Assembly: GCA_963678675.1 (NCBI GenBank)
Contig: OY783194.1
Location: forward strand, 28,312,278 to 28,376,277
Direction of reading: 5' to 3'
From: Xiphydria camelus
Taxonomy: Eukaryota; Arthropoda; Insecta; Hymenoptera; Xiphydriidae
DNA: 64,000 nucleotides
Positions within the stretch are counted from its first letter, which is position 1, and the number at the start of each line of letters is the position of its first letter. The position numbers and the translations under genes are program-made. Under the pieces are notes generated by a model. That model was given only the letters and a program-made list of their open reading frames with translations, made no database searches and was not told the DNA's origin. Of the stretch, positions 38,245-49,432 are shown in pieces.

Positions 38245-40585
38245 TGATATATTTTTCTCTCGTAAAGATGTAATTATTATTGTACCGAGAAATATGTAGT
38301 TATCAGCAAATAAATAATTGATCCACTTAGCGTGTTACGGGAAAAAATGAATGGCTCCTGGCAACGACGTTACAAGACCAAATTTGGGGATTAGAATTAA
38401 TATTATTGTCGGTGCACACCATATACGCGCACTTATACATACGAGTATGCCGTATTTGAACGTAGAAGAGAACGGCAATGTTTCTTTATTTAAACGAGTT
38501 CAGGACAAGTCTCCTTTGTCTACCGACTTATGTCGGGACGTTCGAATAATTCAGATCGAGAGTCGATTAGGTCCGCACGTCGATCGGAGGGATTTCTAAT
38601 CCAGTGGAGCGTGTAAGACGGTAACAAAAAATCGTAGGTGTTTGTAGGAAGTATTAAAAGAGAAGGGGGAGCATCGAATTACAAGCACGTGTGCCTGTGT
38701 GTCCCAGCCACCGAGTCAAGAGGTTTACGACGAACAGGGCTCGATTTTCGTTCCGTTCCATATAACGAGAAGACCCCTGGGTCGATAATTTTTTTCATAG
38801 TCAAATTTTACACTTTGAATCGTCGCTTCGCAGCACCGAAAGACGTTCTCCCGCGTGTAGACATTTAAAAAGGACTCGCGGACGAACGACTTTTCTCATC
38901 CCATTAGCGCGAGTGGAAGTGACATAATAATATAACAGCCGCGTAATAGTGTACTTTCTCTCGATGAATGACGCGTATGTTGGCACGACGATAGTCGCAC
39001 GCACACGCGCGGCGAACCCTCTACTCGCGATTCGCTCCGTGCGTACCCGAGTCGAAATTTTAGACCTACTCTTTTAGACTTATAGTAGGTCCATTTTCCA
39101 TTGTATTAAAACACTGTATTGAGTCTAAAATCGTCCGTTAGTGAATATTTGACCAATTTTAGGTTCGAAATAGGAGTTTATAGGCTGACCAGGCCAATAG
39201 TAAGCCAAATGGAGCGTTAAAAGTATCGAAGTAGGGGTAAGACTTCGACTCGGGTTTGAGCACTCTGCTATGCTTCAGTGAGCGTGTGTGACTGTACACA
39301 TGCATATCCGCACGGAGCGAATATCAACCCGCGTTGAACTTTCATTCCCAGCTTCGACTGATATGAATCGATCTATCCGTTATTGTTTCCGTCGATAGAT
39401 CTCTCAAATGCCAGGAAACCAATTTCGCGCGATCTTTGCCCTATTTCTCTCTCCTTTCTACAGCGGCGACGAGAATGTAGCCCACACGTTTTTTCGGGCG
39501 ATCGAAAAGCCACGCGGCGATACCGTCACGAACCCAGTTTTCGATCACTTTTCTATTTGAACCCTTATATTAAATTTATAGTAAAATATTTCATACAAAG
39601 ACGAAAAAAATTTTATTAAACAACTACTCCGAAATCTTTATAAATCAGTTACAAAATATCTATTTCAATAATTCTGTTTCATTTTGTACGTATTAGAATC
39701 CCCGATCGAAAACTACTCCCATGCATGATCGGGTGATCGAAAACCGTTCCCCTCCTATGTTTTCATAAACACGTAATTAATTATTTAATTTGCGAGACTT
39801 TCGTATATTTGTTTGTGCCAAGTTCAACTCGAATAGTCAATTTATCAATTACAAGACAAAAAGATTTTAATTTATTAATTTATCATACTTATATGGTAAA
39901 AAGAATGCCGTGAAAACCTTAGCTGATCGAAAGCTGAGTCCGTGACGATACCAGCGTCGCTGCAGCGTCAAAAGAGTCACTCATCGCGCGCGCTTTCGGT
40001 GCAGCAAAGTACGCACGGGTCGTGATCCGCAGGTCAATTCGGCGCTTGGCACTCCTCGTTTCTCGCCTCATTACTATTATGACCAGTACGCTCGTATTAC
40101 CAACACCTATATACGTCTCCTCGGACGACTCGAGTACGTATAGTACGCGCGCCGTTGCATTCACGCGCGTGGACTCCGCGTCCCCCCGCTTTCCACGGGC
40201 GGAGCGCTCACGGAATAAGAGTGCGTGCCTCTCGGTAATAATAACCATTAAACGCGTGAGAGAATGCGTGGCATGACGTCACCCATTGTCGATCCGTCAT
40301 TCGTCGCGCTGCAGCGTCCCAAAAACTCGAGCCATTGGACGACTTCGGGATTAAAACGCCGCTATTATACGTACAAACGCGCGTGTAATGCATCTACGCA
40401 TGCGTGCTCCGGTAATATAATATATCGCTTCATTGTTCGATCCGTTACATCGGACGTTTCCCTCGAGTCGGAAGAAAGTCACTTGAATGCAGCTCTGAGG
40501 CTTCGTACTTACGGGTTGCAGGAGAACGTTACTTCCTGTTTCTCTTTCTACTTTATGCATACGTACCGGCAGATGCAACGGAATA
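38245..40585. other. No gene recognised
   Basis: Short frames only. Confidence 0.45.
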
Positions 40586-40588
40586 GAA

Positions 40589-40803
40589 CACACATGAGGC
40601 TAAATTTCGTCAGGAAAGAAACTTCAATCACTATTATCTCATTATCTATGAGCTTTTGGCAATTATTTGCACAATACTTTTTTAAAGATCACATTTCCAT
40701 CTACAACAAAGTATTATATCAATGTAGGCCAAAAGTTCGTAAATAATGAGATAATAGTGATTAGAGTTTCTTTCCTGGCGAGTAAGTTTAACCTCATATG
40801 GTA
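40589..40803. mobile_element. MITE-like family F, copy 3
   Basis: Left arm CAGGAAAGAAACTTCAATCA and right arm TTTCTTTCCTGGCGAGTAAG, with ACTATTATCTCATTAT inverted on the other side. Confidence 0.88.
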
Positions 40804-40809
40804 TTTGCA

Positions 40810-41037
40810 TAGGGTAAAAGTTGCATAATAAATGTCCCAGTTGAAGTGCAAGTTCAAAATCGATAATATTCAAAATGGTTGAAGATATCAAAGAAAAGTT
40901 TAAACGAAAGATGTTTGTCTATGTTTTTACTACAATAAAGCTGCTCTTGATTTTTTACATGGCTCTACTGTGCTTTGAGATAATCGCGTTTAAAGTTAAA
41001 TAGACGATGGAACGTCTATCCCACTTTTTATCCCTAT
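40810..41037 (+). mobile_element. Family E element, copy 6
   Basis: Begins ATAGGGTAAAAGTTGCATAA and ends TATCCCACTTTTTATCCCTA. It lies within a few bases of a family F element. Confidence 0.88.
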
Positions 41038-41039
41038 AC

Positions 41040-43290
41040 TACAGAGTAATACCAGAGTTAGGGTCTTTCGGAATTGGCGCGCGGCTGCGCCTACAATCAG
41101 GTAACCTGTCGTACTCCGCTGTATATCTTAAAGCAGCCCGATATACGCGTATCTCTAGTAGTTGTCCCCTATAGTACCCACGAGTCCGTAAAGCCCGAGG
41201 GCCAACTCAAGCTCGCCCGTGAACCAAAATTGGGAAAGAAGCGTTAATATTACCCGAATAACAAACTCCAATACTTACCCCTATTTTTTTATCAGCGAAG
41301 ACAGCTTTAATCAAGGTCCTCCAGTAGCAGGTCCCGGATCTACGGTAGAAACGTAGTCAATGATTAATAAGAATTCCAATCCACCGAGAAACGAGAAGAA
41401 TGCGCGCCTTCTCCTCGGCGCGTTCGCTTCGACGTTGCAAAACCGTTGCACGCGGGGAGCGCGCACGTTCGCCGCTGACCGCACCGTCCCGTGGCCACGC
41501 ATCGTCACAAATGCGCGCGCGCCTTTACGTGCCCCGGGCGACCAGGAACGATCAATGGCCCTCATGGGCTATACCGGTATAAACGGAGAATATACGAGGC
41601 CCTCGAGTCGCGAGACCATCGGAGCTTCCACAAATCGAGGAGCGTGCTGCGCGTCGCCCTTCGCGCGTGTCGTCACGCGTGCCGAGCGCCGCGGACGCGG
41701 ACAAAAGACGAATGCAGCTAGGGAAAAAACAATGGAGATCGACGATAGCCGGATCGAAGAGTAATTTTCGAATTATGGCACGCGGTCCCTCGTCGCTGCC
41801 GTCGGCTTGAAATTAGTGATTGGACGCGGCGGGGATGAAGGATCAGATACTATGGGACGCCGGAACGGGAGGTTGCAGCTAGGCACGATGCGTAACGGCT
41901 TAAAAAAATACATCTTCATCGTTTTCCTTCAGGCGTGTCGAATCTCTAGTCATTGCGGAAGTAGAACGCATGGGTGATTAAAAAAAGGGATACATGGAAG
42001 GAACAATAGAGATTGAATAAAATGATATTTCAATTATCCCAGTTTTGTTTGGCCGAGTTTTTTATTCCGATGTATTATAAGTCGTCCGTGTGATTGGTGA
42101 AGGCCGATCTGGATGGAATCAGATACACTTAAATCCCTCGACTTCGTCGTGGCCTCTCGTCTTGGTTTATATATCTATACGAGTACTTCGGGACGAAGGT
42201 TCCACTCCTACGTTGAAGTAGGTGCGGTCCTATCAATAAGTGACGAAATGAGTAGGCCGCGAAATGACGTCGGGTTATCTTTCACGACTTCGTTTACGAC
42301 GCGAAGTTTTAGGACCGCTCGGCTCCATAAATCGAAGGGCTGGACGTTTCGACTGTAATTTTCGGACGCATAAAAAAAGGTAAATAAGGAAATGTACCTT
42401 TGACGTATGTCATAAAATTGCACTGGCTTTTGTCTTCCACTTCACGTTTACATCTCGCTCTAAACGCACCTCGGAATTACGAGGGAAGCGGCAATGCGAA
42501 TAGAACGTAGGTACACACCCTTTTCACACGTCGAGCTTTTGATAAATGTTCACACTTTACCTCGGATACAAGCTCGAGAAATGCGAAGAGGTCCTGTTTC
42601 GACCTCAGGAAGGGGAGATTTTTTTTCTAACATTAATCCGGAAGGTTAATGCATTTTCTCTTCCCCCGGGAATGCACTTTTGTCTTGTCCTTAGAGGCGT
42701 TAATCATTGAGAAATAAAAGAAGGTGTGAATTACTAAGAAAAAAGAAAAAAAATAACAGCTAAAAACGATGCGACGTCGCTATAAATATATGCTATGGCA
42801 TGCTCCGGCCCTTAAGACCAATCAGGAGTACTCAAGGGCTGTTGAGATTGAGCGCGCGCTCTTTTTACGAACAGACCACTCATCTGTTCGCTTGATTAGA
42901 GACGTTCGCGGATATCTGCTCTCTGAAGTGTGTTCCTCAAAAAAAGAACCCTTTAATACAAACAACTTGATCGATAGGTACTAAGAACCATTGTGAATGA
43001 AAACTTAACACTTCTACACTTTATTGTAATTATCATAATTTTATAAAGAACTTTTAAAATTACAATACCTGCACGTATTTAGAATGTTTAGTACGACGTG
43101 TAGGTATATTGAACATACATAAGTAAGGTCTTTCAATTTTAATGCACACGTATGTGTGATTGTAAGTATACTATGCATGTATATATAAGGTTTACTACGT
43201 ACTAGTAAAATAGCTTTTTACAATCTAGTACGCACGACAACGCGTGGGAGTGGGTTAATAACTCGCCGTTAACAGACACATATAAATCAG
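41040..43290. other. No gene; CpG-rich block 41400-41760
   Basis: Arginine- and alanine-rich frames on both strands are compositional. Confidence 0.45.
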
Positions 43291-43291
43291 T

Positions 43292-43517
43292 GTGGGATAA
43301 AAGTAGGATGAACGCCCCAGTTAAAGTGCAAATGAAAGATCGATTATCTTCAAAATAACCGGAGATATCGAAAAAAAATTTAAACAAAAAATGTTTATTC
43401 ATGTATTTACTGTAAAAAAGGTTCTCTCAAATTTTTACGCATCTCCACTGCTTTTCGAGATAATCGCGTTCAAAGTCAAACGAAAACGGGCGTTTATCCC
43501 ATCACTTTTACCCTATA
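43292..43517 (+). mobile_element. Family E element, copy 7
   Basis: Begins TGTGGGATAAAAGTAGGATG, ends CATCACTTTTACCCTATA, interior as in other family E copies. Confidence 0.88.
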
Positions 43518-44219
43518 TACATGTGCACATGTCCCACAAACCGGATACATCTCAACCGGAATACTATACGCACTCGTCGACGAAGAAAACCTACATTCGG
43601 TAAGCAAAAAACAACCTCGGGTGGGCGAGGATTTACGAGCGTTGCAATATCAATGATACTTCGTCGACTACACTTCGTCAGCGTTCGAGAAAAAGAAACC
43701 GATTTAACGTGATCGCGTCCAACACCGGATTTGGCGCGGTCCTTCCATCCCGTTCACAAAGCAGATACACGCGCGCGCGCGCGATGCAGCTGCAATCTCG
43801 CGCACTGCCAAATTAAATTCGCATCTATATATCGCAAAAACAATGCGGGCCGATGACATCAGACGCCTCTTCCTTACCGCGGGGACTTTTTTGGCTGTAC
43901 ATACTGTCATCGGCGACGCGATGATATCACTGTCGTAAAAGCGCGTGCATTTCATTCGAAATAGATTCTACGCCCGGGTAGGTGTCCGTTATGTTCGCGT
44001 TGATTCACGCGCTCGTGGCGCGCATCGCAATGCTCGTTCCCAGGTAACACGCTCTATTCGTCCTGCATCCAATGTAAACACGCGGGTGACGAGCAGTCGT
44101 TTCGTAGTTGTCGCGTGATTTCGCAATCGCAAAGAAATCACTTCGCAGTCGCTATGCCTCAAGAAGCCTTGTACTCGGAATTCTACAAACTATTAGCTTT
44201 TTGCCCGTGATTTCGTCTG

Positions 44220-44690
44220 TGTGAATTTTGAAAGAAAAATTCCGATAAAAATTTTCATCCCCTATTTGACTCTCTTAAGAGATAAATTTTCTAAAATCCT
44301 GAAACAAGTCTTTCTTAATTTCTAACCGAAAGGCCAAATGCCAATTTTTATGACTAACTAAAAAAGAGAACAAAAAAATAAAAAAAAATAACGAAATTCC
44401 CATATAAATTTCCATCCCAAAATTCGTAAAACATTTATATCTTAATTTGTAACCGAAAGGCCAAATACCAATTTTCATGGATCAAACTTCAAAAATGACG
44501 GATTTTCATACAAACTTACATTCCCTATTTTACCATCTCAGGGGAAGAATTCCGTAAAACCTTTTCTTAGTGGGTGTTACGTCATAAAAGAAACCTACTG
44601 TCCAAATTTCATGTGATTAGCCTTCAGCAGTTTCGACTCGGCGTTGATGAATCAGTCAGGATATGTTCTTTTATGTATAGAGATTGATTA
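44220..44690. repeat. Dispersed-repeat-like segment with internal tandem copies
   Basis: AACCGAAAGGCCAAATGCCA at about 44323 recurs at about 44451 with few changes. The end, TGATGAATCAGTCAGGATAT through TTTTATGTATAGAG, resembles the tails of insect repeat families; I cannot assign the class. Confidence 0.5.
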
Positions 44691-44734
44691 TTGTAAACCG
44701 TGAGTCGAAGGGGATGTTATGGTCACTGCGTCAC

Positions 44735-45190
44735 GTATTTCCGGAGAGCGATTGGGTAGTTTAAAGTGATGGCACGTTTCTCGATGCAAGACTAATCTCG
44801 TTAATTCTCATAATAGTATAGTATCTGTAATAATAGATTTGCGACTTTCGAAACTCAATAAAATGGTATGACGCATTAATCACACACACCGTTTATAGTC
44901 CGTACGTGAGATTCATGATTCAGTGGACATTTCTATACTGTAAATCGAGCGAGCAAGATGTACGTTTCGTAAAGCGATTGGGAAGTTTAAAGTTATAGCA
45001 CGTTCCTATGCAAGAGACTAATCTCATTACATCGTAACGTTGTGATAGCTACAATAATAGATTCGCGACTTTCCAGACTCGATGGAGTATATGACACGTT
45101 TTTTATTGCGTTTATGGTCTGCACGTAGGATTCATGATTCAGGGGGCATTCCTGTATTGTAAATGGAGTGAGAAAGACGCGTTCGAAATT
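44735..45190 (+). repeat. Diverged tandem duplication, period 226 bp
   Basis: GCGATTGGGTAGTTTAAAGT near 44749 recurs near 44975 as GCGATTGGGAAGTTTAAAGT; both copies continue through AATAATAGATT and end in ATTCATGATTCAG. A partial third copy is visible near 45470 (ATGATTCAGGGGGC). Confidence 0.82.
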
Positions 45191-45587
45191 AAGCACAACC
45201 TTGATGACGCACCCTAACTTTGCATATTTTAGACATTTGAGGACGCGTCCTTTACGTCGCGGTAAGTATATTACTCATTTTTAAATTTACATGTTCGAAG
45301 TGAGTCTCTTTTGACACTGTAATTAACATATTAGCGAAAGAATGAACTTTACAGAAACTCGAAGGAAAAATTGAATTTTTGACATTTTCGATGTTCGAAA
45401 TAGTCCCACGTTGAACTCAAAATTCTATGACTATATGGCATACGATTTCTCGTGCTGTCTTACGCGGAATTTGCAATGATTCAGGGGGCTCTTCTTGACT
45501 GGTTGTAAATTAAGTGAGATTACTCACTCACCTTGACGATGCATCGCTTTATTTATTTACACGCTGTGTGCAATTGGAGAAATGTTT

Positions 45588-45793
45588 TTCACTGGAAGAA
45601 ATACGTATAATGCACGATCAACATTTTTATGTTTAAATCAGTCCACCTATTATTGTATAAAATCAACTAATTCTTCGTATTATTAATACATATTAATATT
45701 TTTTTACGTTAAAATCAAAACAGGGAATCAGTTGATTTTAGAGCACCAAAATGTGTGGAGCGATTTTAACACAAAATGTCTAGTTGTGTACAC
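45588..45793. mobile_element. MITE-like family G, copy 2
   Basis: Shares TTTAAATCAGTCCACCTATT with the inverse arm of copy 1 and ends ATGTCTAGTTGTGTACAC. More diverged. Confidence 0.68.
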
Positions 45794-45794
45794 T

Positions 45795-48535
45795 TACTGC
45801 AGGATTCAAATATAAAAAAAAATTTGTTTAAAATCACACAATCAACAGTTTTAGTTAAAAAAATATTTGAATAATTGATAAATATCATTTTTCTTCGACA
45901 TAAAATATTTATTTACCAAATATACATTTTTTCGTTGCAAGTAAACTCATTTCTCGGTAAGTACTTCCACTGGTCAAAGAGCTCAAGGTAAAATTCATTC
46001 GAGATTGGAATTTGCAATCAAACGCGTCTAAGCGTCGCTTATTTTTTTTCATTTCCTGGGACTCGTAAAAGCGCCGAAGGAATGTAATCACTAGCGGAGG
46101 AACGTTACCAGGGGAATATGTACAATACAAGGCAGACGAAGTGAGACACTGGCTATACCTATACGAGTCCGCTGTCAATTAGTCCAGGGAACAATAAATA
46201 TCCAGCGGGTGGGTTTCCTACCGCGCGAACAGCAGGGTAGGTGGTAGAAGAAGGGTAGGTCTACCAGAATTATTAGGTCGTAACGATGAGAGTGTAAAAC
46301 GGGGGGCCGCACCTTTGTGTACAGCATTATTTATGATTTTCCTGATATGCCCTTCGACATCTGACGGAACGTACCTTCGCTTATCGCCTCTTATCTCACT
46401 GCTTTTTCACTTTCGAACCCCGCTCTCTTCCACGCGCTTCGTTATGTAGGTATTTATCTCGGTAAACACTCGAAATATTTCAATAATTACATGACTTCAG
46501 GTTTCTACTTGTAATTATTAATCTAATGAAAACTCATCGTTTCTATTCTTTCAAAATGACTAAATTATAGTGCTCCAATTTTTACAAGAATCATTTTCTG
46601 ACGATTTTTTAAAAGTATTTCCTTCCGTAAATTTAAATTAACGATTCTCACTGTTGCTAATTCCAAATGTTATTTCGAAATAAAATTTCGGAGTAAAATG
46701 TTGAAGTCATCTGTTTAAAACAAATGTAGATCTAAAATGGCGGTTCGTTTTAATGAGCAATTTTCGAAATTAAAGACGGTAAAGTGCCTGAATTCGGTAT
46801 GTCGATCCTCAGAGGATTTTCTATTTACTCTCCGGGCAGTTTATACTCCTCGCACAAAGGAGCCGACTGAAAGGATCGTCCTATAGCGAATAGCTGTGAA
46901 TCGCGTTAGGTATCGCGGCGCCTCTCCACGCTAGGCTACAAGCTAGATCGTCGCCGTCGACGGCCTCGTCGCTATGGGGAGGGAAGTTCAACGGGGGTTG
47001 TGTCGGTGGTGCTGCCGGGGGTAGGCGGAGGGTACATGTTGGCCGGCCATTAACCTAGATTCTTCTCCCTCGACTTCCACGTATAATCACGTCCCTATAC
47101 ATATACCACAGGCAAAGAATTATCCTACACCGAGCAGGAACGAGATGAGACGCTCTCTGACCGCGTTCCTTTGCGCTAGTTCTGGCGGCGTCCATTATAT
47201 ATCTACCCGCATCTACATCCCGACGACAAGTTCATCGAACTTAATTGTTATCGCCTGTGGAGACGATTCTACGGCTGTCCTCCTCGCGTTCCGACTTCTT
47301 CTCCGAAGGGTCGAACGGCACCAAAGCTGTCTCACATTTTTCCTCGTTACCGCACCGTGACGCGTATCGAATTCTATCGTACAGGGTGAGCTTGAAATAT
47401 TCCCTCACACTTCCATGCGCTATTCGTCGCATTAGTTGTAAAATGTCGAGGGGAATGGACGCTCCCAATTCTCGATGGTAAATTAATCAAGAATATTCTG
47501 GTAACTTTTCCTCGCAATTAAAATAGACGGAGTTAAGACTCTCGGTTTGTCGAGACTCTAGTTTAAGCAGACCTTGATCCCTCATAATATCCATTCGAAT
47601 TAGAATCTCGAGCACTGCGTTTAAATAGCATCAGAGCCAAATTTAGAAGACTCTAGACGCACCTGCTCGGTTTGCCCTCGAACCACTTTATCAGGATATG
47701 CATATATTCAACCCGCATATTTATAAAAAGAGATTGTATACATTCCATTTTTTTTAAGTACAATCAATTTATTCTTTCTCCATATTCGAAACTTCACAAA
47801 AAATGTGCTAAGCTCACGATTTCCTCCTTCCCAATTACCAGAAAGGAAATAAGTATTGTACTGTTTCACGCGATACCTATATAAAATCAATGCGGGGGGT
47901 AGCGTTACTCGTTTTATCAGTGTTGGAAGCCCCGAAACGCGAATCCCATTTTTCCCCGTTCAGTGTGCTCGAGTGGAGAAAAGAGAGACGGTGAGAGCCG
48001 CGAGTATCGAGAAGGGTGACAAGTGTCCCGAGGTTTGCTCGACCTAGTTTCCCTAACAAGGGCGTGGTAGTAGGGTAGGTACATCGATGAACGATATATC
48101 ACTTTACACGAAGACGACGTCCGGGGAAAGCGGAGTAACAGGGTGTAGGCACGCACCGCCGCGAGGGGCGTGGGTGCCCGAGTTTGTGCTTGTTTTCACT
48201 TCTTTTTTTCTTCTCGCTATCTCCTTCGACGCCTCCAGCCTATACTAGCGCAAGAACCGCGGCGAGGAACAGGAAGCGACCGTTGTGGAAGGGTGGGCAG
48301 GGGGTGCGGTATTATTAGATCGTCGTGCTTACTTACACCGGCCTAAAATCAGGCGCGGTCGTGCACTAGAAATCTAATTTCGACTTCCGACGATCGTGCT
48401 GCAACGGCCGCGTGCCATTCGCGATAAGAATGTGGAAAGTAATCGAGCGATTCGTCGTCCCCATTAATCAAAGCCCATTTATTCAACTCGAGAACTCGAA
48501 GTCGTGAGGTTCGTTGGGGAATTTTTCTACGATTC
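45795..48535. other. No gene recognised
   Basis: The region directly upstream of the Ig-gene exons; the missing 5' exon was looked for here (ATG, hydrophobic run, phase-1 donor) without success. Confidence 0.45.
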
Positions 48536-48537
48536 TG

Positions 48538-48764
48538 CACTGGAAAAAAATTTGCTCCATTCAATCGCAGGTGAGGTTGAATACGGCGCACCTCACGGTG
48601 TAATTGTTTCAAGTAGATATTCACTTGTTTCAACTTCAAATTGATTGCTTCAACTCCGTCTATTTTTCCTTACACTCTTATGGCACTGAAACAATTATTG
48701 TACCGTGAGGTTCGCCGTATTTAACTTCACCGATGGTTAAATGAGGCAAATTTTCTCTTCGGTG
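48538..48764. mobile_element. MITE-like family A, copy 4
   Basis: Begins CACTGGAAAAAAA and ends TTCTCTTCGGTG, with the same arms as the other three copies. It lies about 450 bases before the first recognised exon of the Ig adhesion gene. Confidence 0.9.
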
Positions 48765-48813
48765 TGAAATCAGAATTTTTATCGATACATAGGTAGGCTT
48801 TTGTGAGAGACCG

Positions 48814-49037
48814 TACACTGGGAGAAAAATGTAATAAATTTGACTAAATCGGCGGCTACAGGTGAGGGGATACAGATAAAGTTACTTGGACTAATCATTT
48901 ATTCGAACGGACTTGTTTCCTTCAAATAGCCGTTAATCGTTATAACCAAATTTATTAGCCGGAGCAACCAATTCTACATTACCCCACTTGTAAATGCAGA
49001 TTTAATTGAAAATTTATCAATTTTTTATCTCGGTGTA
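48814..49037 (+). mobile_element. MITE-like family D, copy 3
   Basis: Begins TACACTGGGAGAAAAATG, ends TTTTTTATCTCGGTGTA; longest of the three. It sits just upstream of the first recognised Ig-gene exon, following a family A copy. Confidence 0.85.
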
Positions 49038-49213
49038 ATCTACTCGACAACTCTACAGCCTTATATACAAAGAAGAAAAAAATTCTAGAATCCATCTGGG
49101 TAATTTTTTAGTAAAAGGATTGAGTAAATATCGATCGGTCGGGTTAAGAAATTCGAATAAGAGTAAAAACTCTACACTCTCTTGTACCTCACATTTTTAT
49201 TCATTATTTCCAG

Positions 49214-49432
49214 GCTGCTGCCGACCAAACAAGGGTGGCGACGCCTACGACGACTACATGGAAGAAGGCGGCACGGAAGACTACTATTCGAACAGTCCGG
49301 ACGACGGCGAGGTGGCGCAAAGCACCACTACGGACAAACCGGGTCCTCCGCCGCGAATCGTATCGACCCCGCAAAAAATGACGGCAACGCCCGGAAGTAC
49401 CGTCACGTTACCGTGTCACGTCTTGAATGCAG
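49214..49432 (+). CDS. IgCAM exon: acidic linker and start of Ig1
   Basis: The acceptor is TTTCCAG ending at 49213 and the donor is GCAG|GTGAAC. It encodes a linker rich in Asp, Glu, Tyr and Gly, then a Pro-rich stretch, then the first Ig strand with Cys in VTLPCHV. The first two bases complete a codon begun in an unseen exon. Confidence 0.85.
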
